DNA of 64,000 nucleotides. It comes from Haematobia irritans (Eukaryota > Arthropoda > Insecta > Diptera > Muscidae). The notes under the pieces are model-generated. The model was not told the DNA's origin and ran no database searches. It saw nothing but the letters and a program-made list of their open reading frames with translations. The first letter of the stretch is position 1, and each line of letters starts with the position of its first letter. The stretch lies in the NCBI RefSeq assembly GCF_050003625.1, contig NC_134397.1, forward strand, positions 151,527,526-151,591,525, read 5' to 3'. A program made the translations under genes and the position numbers. Shown here piece after piece: positions 20,169 to 33,042 of this stretch.

Positions 20169-20656
20169 CACTCATAGAAAAAATCATACACGGCGTGCTC
20201 ATTTCAAAACGATTCGTTCATGAAAGTGAATCAAAACACATGTGGTGTCAAACGGAGAACAGGCGGTGTCAATCTGACACCGATAAAATGACACCATGTG
20301 TTGTCAAAACAACAACCAGCGTTCATGATCTGGAAACGTTATGGTTACGATTTTATAAACAAAATTAAAAAAAATATATATATATATTTCCGTTACCGTG
20401 ACTCGAACCTGTGTTTTCTGCACCATACGCATTAACAGTCGCCTTAGCACATTGAACCACCGAAGGAGTTGCCATAAAAACGTCTAACGATTATTTTAAG
20501 ACTTTTCATGGCCAAAGAAAAACAAATGCCGTTCATGAAATCGTGAACGCTCGTGGACGAAATTGTGAACATTCCGTTTTGATTTTTTGTGAACGTTTCC
20601 GTTTCATTTTGTCACCGTCCGTTCACGACTATGGAAGTTAATTTTTTCTATTAGTG
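20169..20656. mobile_element. 488-bp MITE carrying a tRNA-like unit
   Basis: Ends CACTCATAGAAAAAAT and AATTTTTTCTATTAGTG, flanked by TA (20167-20168, 20657-20658). The uninterrupted satellite counterpart at 21151-21180 serves as an empty site and confirms the boundaries. The interior has inverted words (cgttcatga/tcatgaacg, ggtgtcaa) and a minus-strand tRNA-like unit. Confidence 0.8.
20397..20476 (-). other. tRNA-like sequence (long variable arm type)
   Basis: Read on minus: GGCAACTCCTTCGGTGGTTC, then 'gtgctaaggcgactgttaatgcg' and box B AGGTTCGAGTCACGG. The spacing suggests a type II (Leu/Ser-like) tRNA ancestor. The acceptor ends do not pair, so it is unlikely to be a working tRNA. Confidence 0.5.
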
Positions 20657-23280
20657 TATAGAAATAAAATGTTGTCGAATTTTTCTATAGAAATACAATT
20701 TTGAGAAAATTTTCTATAGAAATTAAATTTTTACACAATTTGCTTTAAAAATAAAATTTTGACAAAATATTCTATAGAAATAAAATTTTGAGAAAATTTC
20801 CCTTGACATGAAATTTTCTATAGAAATAAAATTTTGAAAAATAAAAATAAAATTTTGACAAAATTTTCTATGGGAATAAAATTATGACAAAATTTTCTAT
20901 AGAAATAAAATTTTACAAATTTTTCTATAGAAATAAAATTTTTACATATATTCTATAGAAATAAAAATTTGATAAACTATTCTATAGGAATAAAATATTG
21001 ACAAAACTTTTTATAGAAATAATATTGTGACAAAATTTCTTATAGAAATAAACTTTTGACAAAATTTTCTATAGAAATAAAATTTTTTCAAAATTTTTTC
21101 CAGAAATGAAATTTTTTCAAAATTTTCTATAGAAATAGAATTTTGACAAAGTCTCTATAGAAATAAAATTTTGTCGAATTTTTCTATAGAAATAAAATTT
21201 TGAGAAAATGTTCCTTAGACATGAAATTTTGACAAAATTTTCTATAGAAATAAAATTTTGAGGAAATTTCCCTTGACATGAAATTTTCTATAGAAATAAA
21301 ATTTTGACAAAATTTTCTATAGAAATTAAATTTTTACACAATTTGCTATAAAAATAAAATTTTGACAAAATTTTCTATAGAAATAAAATTTTTGTCAAAA
21401 TTTTCTATAGAAATAAAATTTTGACAATATTTTCTACAATATACAATTTTGATTTTCTCTAGAAATAGAATTTTGACAAAGTCTCTATAGAAATACAATT
21501 TTGTCGAAATTTTCTATAGAAATAAAATTTTGAGAAAATGATCCTTAGACATGAAATTTTGACAAAATTTTCTATAGAAATAAAATTTTGAGGAAATTTG
21601 CCTTGACATGAAATTTTCTATAGAAATAAAATTTTGACAAAATTTTCTATAGAAATTAAATTTTTGACAACAATTTCTATAGAAATATAATTTTTACACA
21701 ATTTGCTATAGAAATAAAATTTTTACACAATTTGCTATAGAAACCAAATTTTGACACAATTTTCTATAGAAATAAAATTTTGACAAAATTTTCTGTAGAA
21801 ATAAAGTTTGAAAAAATGTTCTATAGAAATGAAATAAATACAAATTTTTCTGTAGAAATAAAATGTGGACAAAATTTTCTATAAAAAAAAAAAAACAATT
21901 TTGACAAAAATTTTTATAGAAATAAAATTTTGACAAAATTTTCTATAGAAATAAAATTTTGACAAAATTTTCAATAGAAATATATTTTTTGACAAAAATT
22001 TCTATAGAAATATAATTTTGACAAAATGTTCTTTAGCAATAACATTTTGACAAAATTTTTTATAGAAATAAAATTTTTACACAATTTGCTATAAAAATAA
22101 AATTTTGACATAATTTGCTATAGAAATAAAATTTTGATAAAATTTTCTGTGGAAATAAAATTTTGATAAAATTTTTTTGTAGAAATAAAATTTTGATAAA
22201 ATTTTCTGTGGAAATAAAATTTTGATAAAATTTTCTGTAGAAATAAAATTTTTGGCAAAATTTTCTTTAGAAATAAAATTTTGAAAAAATTTTCTATAGA
22301 AATAAAATTTTGACAAAGTATTTTATAGAAATAAAATTTTACGAAATTTTCTATAGAAATAAAATTTTGAGAAAATGTTCTTTTGACATGAAATTTTGAC
22401 AAAATTTTCTATAGAAATTAAATTTTGAGGAAATTTCCCTCGACATGAAATTTTGACAAAAATTTTCTATAGAAATATATTTTTTGACAAAAATTTCTAT
22501 AGAAATATAATTTTGACAAAATGTTCTTTAGCAATAACATTTTTACAAAATTTTCTATAGAAATAAAATTTTTACACAATTTGCTATAAAAATAAAATTT
22601 TTACATAACTTGCTATAGACATCAAATATTGACACGATCTTTTATAGAAATAACATTTTGACACGATTTTTTATAGAAATAAGATTTTCTGTGGAAATAA
22701 AATTTTGATATAATTTTCTGTAGAAATAAAATTTTGACAAAATTTTCTTTAGAAATAAAATTTTTACAAAATTTTCTATAGAAATAAAATTTTGACAAAA
22801 TATTCTATAGAAATAACATTTTGACAAAATATTCTGTGGAAATAAAATTTTGACAAAATTTTCTATAGAAATAAAATTGTGACACGATTTTCTCTAGAAA
22901 TAAAATTTTGACACGATTTTCTATAGAAATAAAATTTTGACACGATTTTCTATAGAAATAAAATTTAGACAAAATTTTCTATAGAAATAAAATTTTGGCA
23001 AAATATTCTATAGAAATACAATTTTGATAAACTATTCTGTAAACATAAAATTTTGACAAAATTTTCTATAGAAATAAAATTTTCACACGATTTTCTATAG
23101 AAATAAAATTTTAACTCGATTTTCTACAGAAATAAAATTTTGACAAAGTTTTCTGTAGAAATAAAATTTGAGACAATTTTGACAAAAGTTTTTATAGAAA
23201 TAAAATTTTAACAAAATTTTCTATAGAAATACAATTTTGACAAAATTTTCTATAGAAATAGATGGTTGGCAAAATAAGAT
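20657..23280. repeat. 29-bp satellite array 3, right part, with higher-order repeats
   Basis: About ninety units. Groups of variants recur together: 'gacaaagtctctatagaaat', 'gagaaaatgttccttagacatg' and 'gaggaaatttcccttgacatg' occur near 21145-21300 and again near 21475-21620, about 330 bp apart. 'gacacgattttctatag' units cluster at 22870-23110. All open frames here are satellite-derived. Confidence 0.95.
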
Positions 23281-23283
23281 TTT

Positions 23284-24416
23284 TATACCCTCCATCATAG
23301 GATGGGGGTATATTAACTTTGTCGTTCCGTTTGTAACACATCGAAATATTGCTCTAAGACCCCATAAAGTATATATATTCTGGGTCGTGGTGAAATTCTG
23401 AGTCGATCTAAGCATGTCCGTCCGTCCGTCCGTCCGTGCGTCCGTCCGTCCGTCCGTCCGTCTGTTGAAATCACGCTAACTTCTGAACGAAACAAGCTAT
23501 CGACTTGAAACTTGGCACAAGTAGTTGTTATCGATGTAGGTCGGATGGTATTGAAAATGGGCCATATCGGTCCACTTTTACGTATAGCCCCCATATAAAG
23601 GGACCCTCAGATTTGGCTTGTGGAGCCTCTAAAAGAAGCATATTTCATCCGATCCGGCTGAAATTTGGTATATGGTGTTGGTATATGTTCTCTAACAACC
23701 ATGGAAAAATTGGTCCACATCGGTCCATAATTATATATAGCCCTCATATAAACCGATCCCCAGATTTATCTTGCGGAGTCTAAAAGAGAAGCAAGTTTCA
23801 TCCGATCCGGCTGAAATTTGGTACATGGTCAAAAATAATCTACCAAAATTTTATTTCTATAGAAAATTTTGTCAAAATTTTATTTCTAGAGAAAATTTTG
23901 TTAAAATTTTATTTCTATCATGGTTATATAGAAAATTGTGTTCAAATTTTATTCGGTTCATAATCATGGTTGCCACTCGAGCCAAAAATAATCTACCAAT
24001 ATTTTATTTCTATAGAAATTTTTTTTTTAAATTTTATTTCTGTAGAAATTTTTGTCAAAATTTTCTTTCTATAAAAAATTTTGTCAAAATTTTCATTTCT
24101 ATAGAAAATTTTGTGAAAATTTTATTTCTATAGAAAATTTTGTTAAAATTTTATTTCTACTTTTTCAAACTGAATTATGTACGTATTGGATCGATCTTTT
24201 TTGATTTAATATATACCACGTATGGACTTACATACAATTTAGAAGATGGTGTTAGGAGGTTTTAAGATACCTTGCCATCGGCAAGCGTTACCGCAACTTA
24301 AGTAATTCGATTGTGGATGGCAGTGTTTAGAAGAAGTTTCTACGCAATCCATGATGGAGGGTACACAAGCTTCGGCCTGGCCGAACTTACGGCCGTATAT
24401 ACTTGTTGTATTTGGT
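23284..24416 (+). mobile_element. E element copy 4, short form
   Basis: TATACCC hairpin at 23284; a long imperfect GTCC/GTCY run (23413-23465); only about 1.5 of the 153-bp repeats (23600-23830); a 29-bp satellite module (23840-24165) interrupted by 'ttcataatcatggttgccactcgagcc'; and a 3' block ending TTCGGCCTGGCCGAA, ACGGCCGT and ACTTGT at 24416. It sits directly at the edge of the large satellite array. Confidence 0.9.
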
Positions 24417-25374
24417 ATGTTTTTAATAAAATATTCTCCAAATTTTGGTAGATTTTTTTTAGCTCGGTTCATTCCCATTTGAAATATTGGAGTCAATTTT
24501 CATGGGGCCCATATTCATAGTGCGGTGGCTAGCGTCGGACAATGTTTCGGTTGTTTAGTCTGTTAAATTTTTTTTTTTTTCGGAATAAATTCTTAAAACT
24601 TTGGATAAAATTTATAAAACGTTAAAGTTACTTAACATAATTTAAAGTAAATAAGTCTCGACATTTCTGGTCAGTGCTACGAAAAAAAATTTTTTTTTTT
24701 GGATGCTTTTTCATTTTATACGATTTTTTCCAATTACATTTGCAACATATCAATTGAGAGCACATTGTCGAAAAGAAAATGACAACGAAAACGGAACACT
24801 AGAGCAAAAGAAATCACAACATCTTCAACCACAATGAGAGTAGACATCAGACATATCGCCTGATGAAGAAATTCAATTTATTTACTTACCTCTGAAAAGT
24901 AAACACAATTTGAGACTCTATTTAAGGATTACATCAAGTATTAAATCATGTCATTCTTTTTGTTATTCTTTTGGATTACTTGTTATAGAAGACTGAGTTG
25001 AAGCCATAGATTGGCTTCATCAAAATCGATTACAGTCTATAGCTGTGAATATATAGGAGATTCGCGTAAGGACATCAACAGCTTTGGATGTCATGCATAA
25101 ATTATATTCATATGGTAAATGATAAGGAGTTAGCTCTCTGTTATTTGTTGCATTATGATGTAATGGGTTTTATGAGTTAAATAGAATATTCTTGGATGGG
25201 TGTCAAAAAGCAACAAATAAGTAAAACTTAATTTCGATGGAGAAGTCAATATTATACCATACTTTAGCTATTGTTCTAAATTCACTGGTCTTCGTCATAA
25301 TTTGGAAGTAATTCGATTATTTTCAAATTAAGGCGATGAATTGGGTATTTTAGGTCATTCATTTTTGCCTGGTA
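24417..25374. other. Low-repeat A+T-rich tract
   Basis: No gene, RNA or repeat recognised. It contains two long T-runs (24567-24580, 24690-24702). Confidence 0.5.
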
Positions 25375-26417
25375 AAAGAGAGGCAGAAGTGAAATATGGG
25401 GGTCAGTTTATATGGGGGCTATATGGTAAAATTTTTGTGTGATCAGTACCAAATTTCAGCAAGATTAAGAGAAATTTGCTTATCCTGGAAGAAGTAAAAT
25501 CTGGGGATCGGTTTATTTGGGGGCTATATATAACTATGGACCGATATGGACCACTTATGCCATGGTTGTTAGCGACCATATACTAACACATCGTACTAAA
25601 TTTCAACCGAACCGATACTAATATAACTTACCAAATTTTAACCGAATCGGACGAAATTTGCTCCTCCAAGAGGCTCCGAAGCTAAAATCTGGGATCGGCT
25701 TATATGGGGCTATATATAATTATGGACCGATATTGATAATTTTTTTGCATTGTTGGTAGGGGCGATACACTTATACACCATAGAAAATTTCAACTGAATC
25801 GGATGAAATTTGCTCCTCCAAGAGGCTTCGGAGGTCAAATCTGGGATCGGTTTATATGGGGGCTATATATAATTATGGACCAATTTTTGCATGGTTGTTA
25901 GAGCCCATATACTAACAATATGTGCCAAATTTTAGCCGGATCGGATGAAATTTGCTCATTGAAGAGTCTCTGAAAGACAAACATGGGGATCTGCTTATAT
26001 CGGGGGCTATATAAAATTATGGACCTATATGGACCAATTTGAGCATGAATGTTAGAGACTACATACTAACACCACGTACCATATTTCAACCGTATAGGAT
26101 GAAATTTGCTTCTCCTAGAGCCTCCGCAATCCAAATCTGAGGGTTTGTTTATATGGGGGCTATACGTAAACGTGGTCCGATACCACCCATTTGCAATACC
26201 ATCCCACCTGCATCAATAACAACTACTTGTGCCAAGTTTCAAATTGATAGCTTGTTTCATTCGGAAGTTAGCGTGAATTCCACAGACAGACGGACAGACA
26301 GACATACGGACGGATATAGCTAGATTGACTCAGAATTTCACCACGACCCAGAATATTTATACTTTATGGGGTCTTAGACCAACATGTCGATGTGTTACAA
26401 ACGGAATGACAAAGTAA
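25375..26417 (-). mobile_element. E element copy 5a, 3' end missing
   Basis: Minus-oriented 153-bp repeats (25375-26160), then the core with a GACA/GACG run (26285-26320) and 'ttacaaacggaatgacaaagt' at the 5' side. The 5' hairpin is lost; at 26417 it abuts another E copy in opposite orientation. The 3' block and ACTTGT end are absent. Confidence 0.8.
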
Positions 26418-27715
<1,298 letters not shown>

Positions 27716-27716
27716 T

Positions 27717-28128
27717 AAATGGTAATTTTAACTGTTTTTGTGTCAAATAAGTTAAAAACAGAGTAAAGACTAATAAAATGGTACAAATTATTTAAATTTT
27801 GTCGAAAAAAATGCCGAATCCATTCTAGTAAAATTGCGAATTTTTGGAAATATTTGAGGTCAAACGTTTCGAAAAAAGGTTAGAATGCTTTAAAAGCATA
27901 AAAAATGATTTATTTGGCAAAATTTTACAATTTTTGTTTTAAATTTTCATCCAAAACACTGAATTCGGATCGACACTTAAAAAGTGAAGCAATTTCTGTG
28001 CAACGGCTGTGGAAATGGTGGGCACCCATCCTATGACAAGCCCATGTTAAATTCATCGCTTCTGCGCCAATTTTGCGCCACATCCGGATCCAAAAAGAAC
28101 ATTTTCACTACTTTTTTTGCGACGATTT
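27717..28128 (+). mobile_element. CCCAGCAAAAA-type MITE, 5' part interrupted by E6
   Basis: Homologous to the interior and 3' part of the intact MITE at 61115-61689 (words: gtacaaattatttaaatttt, ggtcaaacgtttc, cactgaattcggatc, ccggatccaaaaagaac). It stops in the T-run at 28128, where E6 begins. The missing end TTTTTGCTGGG lies beyond E6 at 32506-32516, as expected if E6 inserted into it. Its 5' terminus is missing; it adjoins the 3' end of E5b. Confidence 0.75.
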
Positions 28129-29311
28129 TATACCCTCCACCATAGGATGGGGGTATATTAACTTTGTCATTCCGTTTGTAACACATCGAAATATTGCTCT
28201 AAGACCCCATAAAGTATATATATTCCGGGTTGTGGTGAAATTCTGAGTCGATCTGAGCATGTCCGTCCGTCCGTCCGTCCGTCTGTTGAAATCACGCTAA
28301 CTTCCGAACGAAACAAGCTATCGACTTGAAACTTGGCACAAGTAGTTGTTATTGATGTAGGTCGGATGGTATTGCAAATGGGCCATATCGATCCACTTTT
28401 ACGTATAGCCCCCATATAAACGGACCCCCAAATTTGGCTTGAGATTGCTCTAAGAGAAGCAAATTTCATCCGATCCGGCTGAAATTTGGTACATGGTGTT
28501 AGTATATGGTCTCTAACAACCATGCAAAAATTGGTCCACATCGACCCATAATTATATATAGCCCCCATATAAGCCGATCCCCAGATTTGACCTCCGAAGC
28601 CTCTTAGAGGAGCAAAATTCATCCGATCCGGTTGAAATTTGGAACATGGTATTACAATGTGGTCTCTAACAAACACACAAGAATTGGTCCATATCGGTCC
28701 ATAATTATATATAGCCCCCATATAAACCGTTCCCCAGATTTGATCTCCGGAGCCTCTTGGAGGAGCAAAATTCATCCGATCCGGTTGAAATTTGAAACGT
28801 GGTATTAGTATAAGGCCGCTAATAACCAAGCCGAAATTGGTCCATATCGGTCTATAGTTATACAGTCGAAGCTCGGTTTAACGAACGATATATTGTCAGG
28901 CCCTTTCGTTATTTAGAAAAATTCGTTAAATCGAACGGGAATATTAAATGTAAACTTTTATTGAAAATCGTAGTTTTTTTTACCAGATGAGTAAAAATTC
29001 ATAATCATTAGAAAAAATTAAAGCACAGCGACACTTAAAAAATAATACTTAAAATAATCCTGATGAACTTGATATATCTAGGTTCGGTTAGATTGAAAAG
29101 AGGACCCAAATTCGCTGTCGTATGGGGGCCTGTATACACCCATGTCATAATTAGTGTGCTCTAACTTCTTAGACGAATTGGCTAATTTGTTTCCAGTGCC
29201 CGGTTTCAAGAATGGCCAGGCATAGGTAGTGTTCATAGTAACATCTTCCTAAAAAGTCTTACATAACCCACTACTCCGCTGCTCCTGTCGGCATAGTGCA
29301 TGTACTCTCAA

Positions 29312-29392
29312 CGATAGATTGCCGTTTCGACCAGAAAAGTTTTTCAGCGGTAGTTTATCCCTCTCACTAATGATGTTGATATTCCTGTGTAT
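29312..29392 (+). mobile_element. SINE fragment, left piece
   Basis: 'ttcgaccagaaaagtttttcagcggt' and 'aatgatgttgatatt' match the part of the SINE just after its tRNA-like head. The downstream part continues at 31106, so the retrotransposon between them probably inserted into this SINE. Confidence 0.55.
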
Positions 29393-29841
29393 TACTATTT
29401 TTTATTATTTATTTACGACAATACAATAAGCCAGAAAGGCTAATAATAGCGCATTGCCTCTATAACTAATTAATTATATAAAATCTAAAATAAATTTACT
29501 ATTTAATTAAAGAACAATATGACTGAATTTTTAAAAAAGTGTAGAATATATAAGTGCAAATCAAATAAGCAAAAATATTGCTATAACTAATTAATTATAT
29601 AAAATCTAAAATAAATTTACCATTTAATTAAATAACAATATGAATGAATTTTTAGAAAAAGTGTAGAATATATAAGTGCAAACGAAATAAGGAAAAATAA
29701 AGCAAATAATAAAAATAAAACTAAGAAGTAAAAAATAAAAAAAGGTTCAAATAATATCCACCAATACTTATTCCAGAAAATAAGGATAACTACCATTGGC
29801 AATGACAGACATCTTTATTAATTAATTTATTCTTCTATAAA

Positions 29842-30251
29842 TCATTCATTCAGAAAACTCTGTAACAAGAATTGCTTAAATTGGTAAACAGTAAAGTTGA
29901 AGCACCTGAGTGTTATCGCGAGCGAATTCAAAATTCTAGCAACGGACACTATGTACGATCTCTCGAATGTAGAACAGGAAATCTTAGGTATGTTAATCTG
30001 TGGGTTCCTAACAGATTGGGAGAAAATAAATTTCGAAGGTAAATCCGCGGGTAACGATCTCTGAATAACCTTATAGAAAAAAATCAATTTACGCAATGGA
30101 ACATATTGTTCAAAATTACATTCAAGGAATTCCTTAACATAGTCACTGACATGATCAAACCTACGATGTCCGTATACAAAACGCACTATTCTATTGACGA
30201 TGAGCCTGATCCTGTGTCTATTATAGTGTTGAATGCATGATACCAATTCAA
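29842..30251 (-). pseudogene. Non-LTR reverse transcriptase, C-terminal fragment
   Basis: The translation has the pattern of the C-terminal tail of insect LINE reverse transcriptases: NRIVRFVYGHRRFDHVSD, then FEQYVPLRKLIFFYKVI, and near the end a SFERSYIVSVARILNSL-type motif. These enzymes copy the element's RNA at a nicked genomic target. The open frame appears to start upstream at 30342, but those extra codons come from the inserted MITE and are not part of the protein. Catalytic YADD is not in this piece. Confidence 0.8.
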
Positions 30252-30899
30252 CACTGAAAAAAAGCATACTCGGTTCCAAAGATTTTGTCTTTACTTTAAA
30301 AAATTTGGTATTGATTCCGAGCCAAAGAAGCGGAGAATACAAGTAAGGATACTTTTAAGACACAATTCTCTTTTAAATTTAGGTTTTATGTACTTGCTTC
30401 TAGGAAGCAAATTTTAATTTTTCGCTTTCTCAGCTTTTTTTCTTCATATGCTATCAAAGTCCTTTAAAAACGAGTTAACGGCAACTTTATTTTCCAAATT
30501 AGGACTCGACTTCCAGTAGAAATTATGCTATGTTTGAAGTAAAAAACTTCTTTAAACTAAAGTTTTGAAAAACATGTCCTATATTTGAACGATTTTTTGC
30601 TTTGTAGTCAAGATGCAAAAAGGCAACAAATTTAAAGACAATTTCATTAAATTTAAAGAATTTTTCAGAATTATTAAAGTCAAGTTGACCTTAAATTTTT
30701 TCATTCATGTTAAGATACCAATTTTTAAGTCAAATCACTTAATTATAAGGACAATATGACTTCATTGAAAAGTTTATCGACTTTTGGACAAGGAAAATAA
30801 CTTCATTTTAGAGAAATGCGTCTTCTATGCTAGGCAAAATTTGTATTCGTATTTTAAAGACATGAAATCTTTGACCTCACGACAATATTTTTTTCAGTG
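30252..30899. mobile_element. CACTGAAAA-type MITE inside the LINE
   Basis: Ends CACTGAAAAAAAGC and ATTTTTTTCAGTG, with AA on both sides. Removing it joins the two reverse transcriptase pieces at YCL/ELVSC in a sensible frame. It is about 95% identical by eye to 37574-38216, which is flanked by TA. Confidence 0.85.
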
Positions 30900-31104
30900 A
30901 AGGCAGTAGTTCACCTGAGTCATTAGGAACGCAAAACACATCATACGTCTCACCGGAAGAGGCAAATTCAGTCCACAACTGTACAAACATAATCAATATG
31001 GTGACTAAAATTCAAACAATCATCAATCATCACCCCTAGACACTTAGTACTGTCAACGAATTCAATATCAGTACCACACATATGAATTTCATAGTTTATC
31101 TTCA
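30900..31104 (-). pseudogene. Non-LTR reverse transcriptase, upstream fragment
   Basis: Read on minus from about 31104 the frame gives INYEIHMCGTDIEFVDSTKC followed by LGVMIDDCLNFSHHIDYV. This is the conserved 'K-LGV-ID--L-F--HI' segment that follows the palm domain in insect LINEs. The frame then hits a stop in 'VVD*', and a shifted frame continues towards the MITE, so it is broken. It belongs to the same element as 29842-30251. Confidence 0.75.
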
Positions 31105-31105
31105 G

Positions 31106-31200
31106 CTATAAGACGGAGGTTCCTTGTTATTGAGCTAAATATAGAATCGGGTAGCACCCATTATTAAGAGAAAAATTCACCACCTGTCCAACTAGCAATC
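31106..31200 (+). mobile_element. SINE fragment, right piece
   Basis: 'ctataagacggaggttccttg', 'ttattgagctaaatatagaatcgggtagcac' and 'agagaaaaattcacca' match the SINE body at 51615-51690 and 54275-54345. The rest of the pogo-like element (31200-31900) shows nothing recognisable and is less A+T-rich. Confidence 0.6.
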
Positions 31201-32505
31201 CTACGAAATATTGCCACTAACGGACCTATCACAGGACTAGTACCAGTGCGCGAGTTTGTAGTAGTTTTTAAATTTTCATATTTTATTGATTTCTATACTA
31301 TCTTTATTTTAAAATTTTATTTGATCTAGAGATTTACCTATGGGCCAACATTGTCCAAAAGTTTTTCTTTCTGGTGCAATTTGGATGATCAAAATAATAC
31401 CGGTACCTAAGTGTTTGTTCAAGACTGGTTCATGAGGACCTGTCTAGTCCTACTAAGTTCTCCCAGGTCATGTAGTTTGGAATGAGTCCAATCCGTGGCC
31501 TGCAGTGTAAATTTATCCCCGTCAATGACAAACCCGTGTTGAAGGGACCGGTCCCTTCTATACGTTTCGGCCAGAACTGGGACTGGCCTATTCACACCAA
31601 GGAGTAGTCCTGTACCGGTTCTGTTGTAAATCCATTTCCCGTAGCGAAGCTGCGCCTAGCTTTACCAGTTACCCGGCCATTGAATATGTGTTTGCAAACA
31701 TTTTAATGGAATCTAAATATCTTGAGAATGCCGTACTTTGTGGACATTTCCTAAGGACTTAAGCCATTCTCACAATCGTCAAATATTACTGATTTTTTGT
31801 TGTTTATTTTCTTAAGATTAAAAGCCTTTTCGTTAAATCGAACGTAAATTTTGTTCAATTGTTCGTTATTTAGAATACTCAATGTTAAGAATTTTGACGT
31901 TCGTTAAATTGGATTTTCGCTAAATGGGATATTCGTTAAACAGAGCTTCGACTGTATATAGCCGATCCCCAATCACACAAAAATTGGTCCATATCGGTTC
32001 ATAATCATGGTTGCCACTCGAGCCAAAAATAATCTACCAAAATTTTATTTTTATAGACAACATTGTCAAAATGTTATTTCTATAGAAAATTTTGTCAAAA
32101 TTTTGTTTCTATAGAAAATTTTGTCAAAATGTTATTTCTATAGAAAATTTTGACAAAATTGTATTTCTATAGAAAATTTTGTCAAAATTTTATTTCTATA
32201 GAAAAATTTTTCCAAATTTTATTTCTATAGTAAATTTTTTCCAAATTTTACTTCTATAGAAAATGTTGTCAAAATTTTATTTTGTTAAAATTTTATTTCT
32301 ATAGAAACTTTAAACTTAATTATATACGTATTTAATCGGTCTTTTTTAGTTTAATATATACCACGTATGGACTATGTGGTATATATTACGGTGTTAGGAA
32401 GTTTTAAGATACCTTGCCATCGGCTTCAGTAGAAGTTTCTACGCAATCCATGGTGGAGGGTACATAAGCTTCGGCCTGGCCGAACTTACGGCCGTATATA
32501 CTTGT

Positions 32506-32715
32506 TTTTTGCTGGGATACCCCCATCCTATGGTGGAGTGTATAAAAAACATCTAAAACAAAATAAAATGTTTGCAATAAATATTATTTCATTTGAGCAT
32601 CAGTTTTACAACAGACTTTTTTTGCTGTGCAGAGGTATTTTGTCAATAAAGCTCATCTTTTGACTCTTCTTTAGTAGTTTCATAGTTTTGTCGCATTTGT
32701 TATCACAGTCCAATT
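32506..32715. mobile_element. MITE end, older E 5' hairpin (minus) and unique flank
   Basis: TTTTTGCTGGG completes the MITE interrupted by E6. Directly next is ATACCCCCATCCTATGGTGG leading to GTATAAAA, the 5' hairpin of another E copy in minus orientation, into whose TA the MITE probably inserted. The following 150 bp ('gcatcagttttacaacag', 'ctcatcttttgactcttc') recurs at 34690-34820. Confidence 0.65.
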
Positions 32716-33042
32716 TTATTTAAATTTTGTCGAAACAAATGCTAAATCTATTCTAGTAAAATTGCGAATTTTTGGAAATATTTGAGGTCAAACGTTTCGA
32801 ATTGCATTAAAAATCATAACAAATTATTTATTTGGCAAAATTTGACAATTTTTTTAATTTTCATCCAAAACACTGAATTCGGATCAACACTTAAAAAGTG
32901 AATCAATTTCTGTGCAACGGATGTGGAAATGGTGGGCATCCGTCCTATGACAGGTCCATGTTAAATTCATCGCTTCTGCGCCAATTTTGCGCCACTTCCG
33001 GATCCAAAAAGCACATTTTCACTACTTTTTTGGCGACGTTTT
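32716..33042 (+). mobile_element. CCCAGCAAAAA-type MITE, partial, upstream of E7
   Basis: Same interior as 27785-28128 and 61300-61680, ending in the T-run at 33042 where E7 starts. The other end lies at 34619-34630 (ttttttcctggga). Confidence 0.75.

Larger units (their letters stand above)
29393..31105 (-). mobile_element. Non-LTR retrotransposon, 5'-truncated, with nested MITE
   Basis: Minus-strand reverse transcriptase C-terminal coding sequence and an A+T-rich 3' region. The 3' region contains a direct duplication of about 120 bp (29461-29580 and 29582-29700) and ends near 29393 in an A/T-rich tail. A MITE at 30252-30899 splits the coding part. The length is far below a full LINE, as usual for 5'-truncated insertions. 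I do not assign a clade. Confidence 0.75.
28863..31954. mobile_element. Pogo/Tigger-like non-autonomous element, TA duplication
   Basis: Terminal inverted repeats begin CAGTCGAAGCTCGGTTTAAC on the left and CAGTCGAAGCTCTGTTTAAC on the right (read inward), differing by one base over 23. Further subterminal copies of TTCGTTAAATCGAACG are on both sides. TA flanks (28861-28862, 31955-31956) and the uninterrupted E7 paralogue confirm the ends. The interior has no transposase; it contains SINE pieces, a non-LTR retrotransposon fragment and a MITE. The class assignment rests on the TIR style and the TA target. Confidence 0.8.
28129..32505 (+). mobile_element. E element copy 6, interrupted by a 3.1-kb element
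   Basis: TATACCC hairpin at 28129, GTCC run (28260-28285) and 153-bp repeats (28400-28862). The repeat is broken within 'tctatagttata' by a TA-flanked element (28863-31954) and resumes at 31957. It then has the 'ggttgccactcgagcc' junction, a 29-bp satellite module (32040-32310), the 3' block and ACTTGT at 32505. The neighbouring copy E7 has the uninterrupted version (near 34096). Confidence 0.9.

Noticed and set aside
29842..30342. 166-codon frame as an intact protein
   Set aside because: The first 30 or so codons come from an inserted MITE; the rest is only the C-terminal end of a reverse transcriptase.
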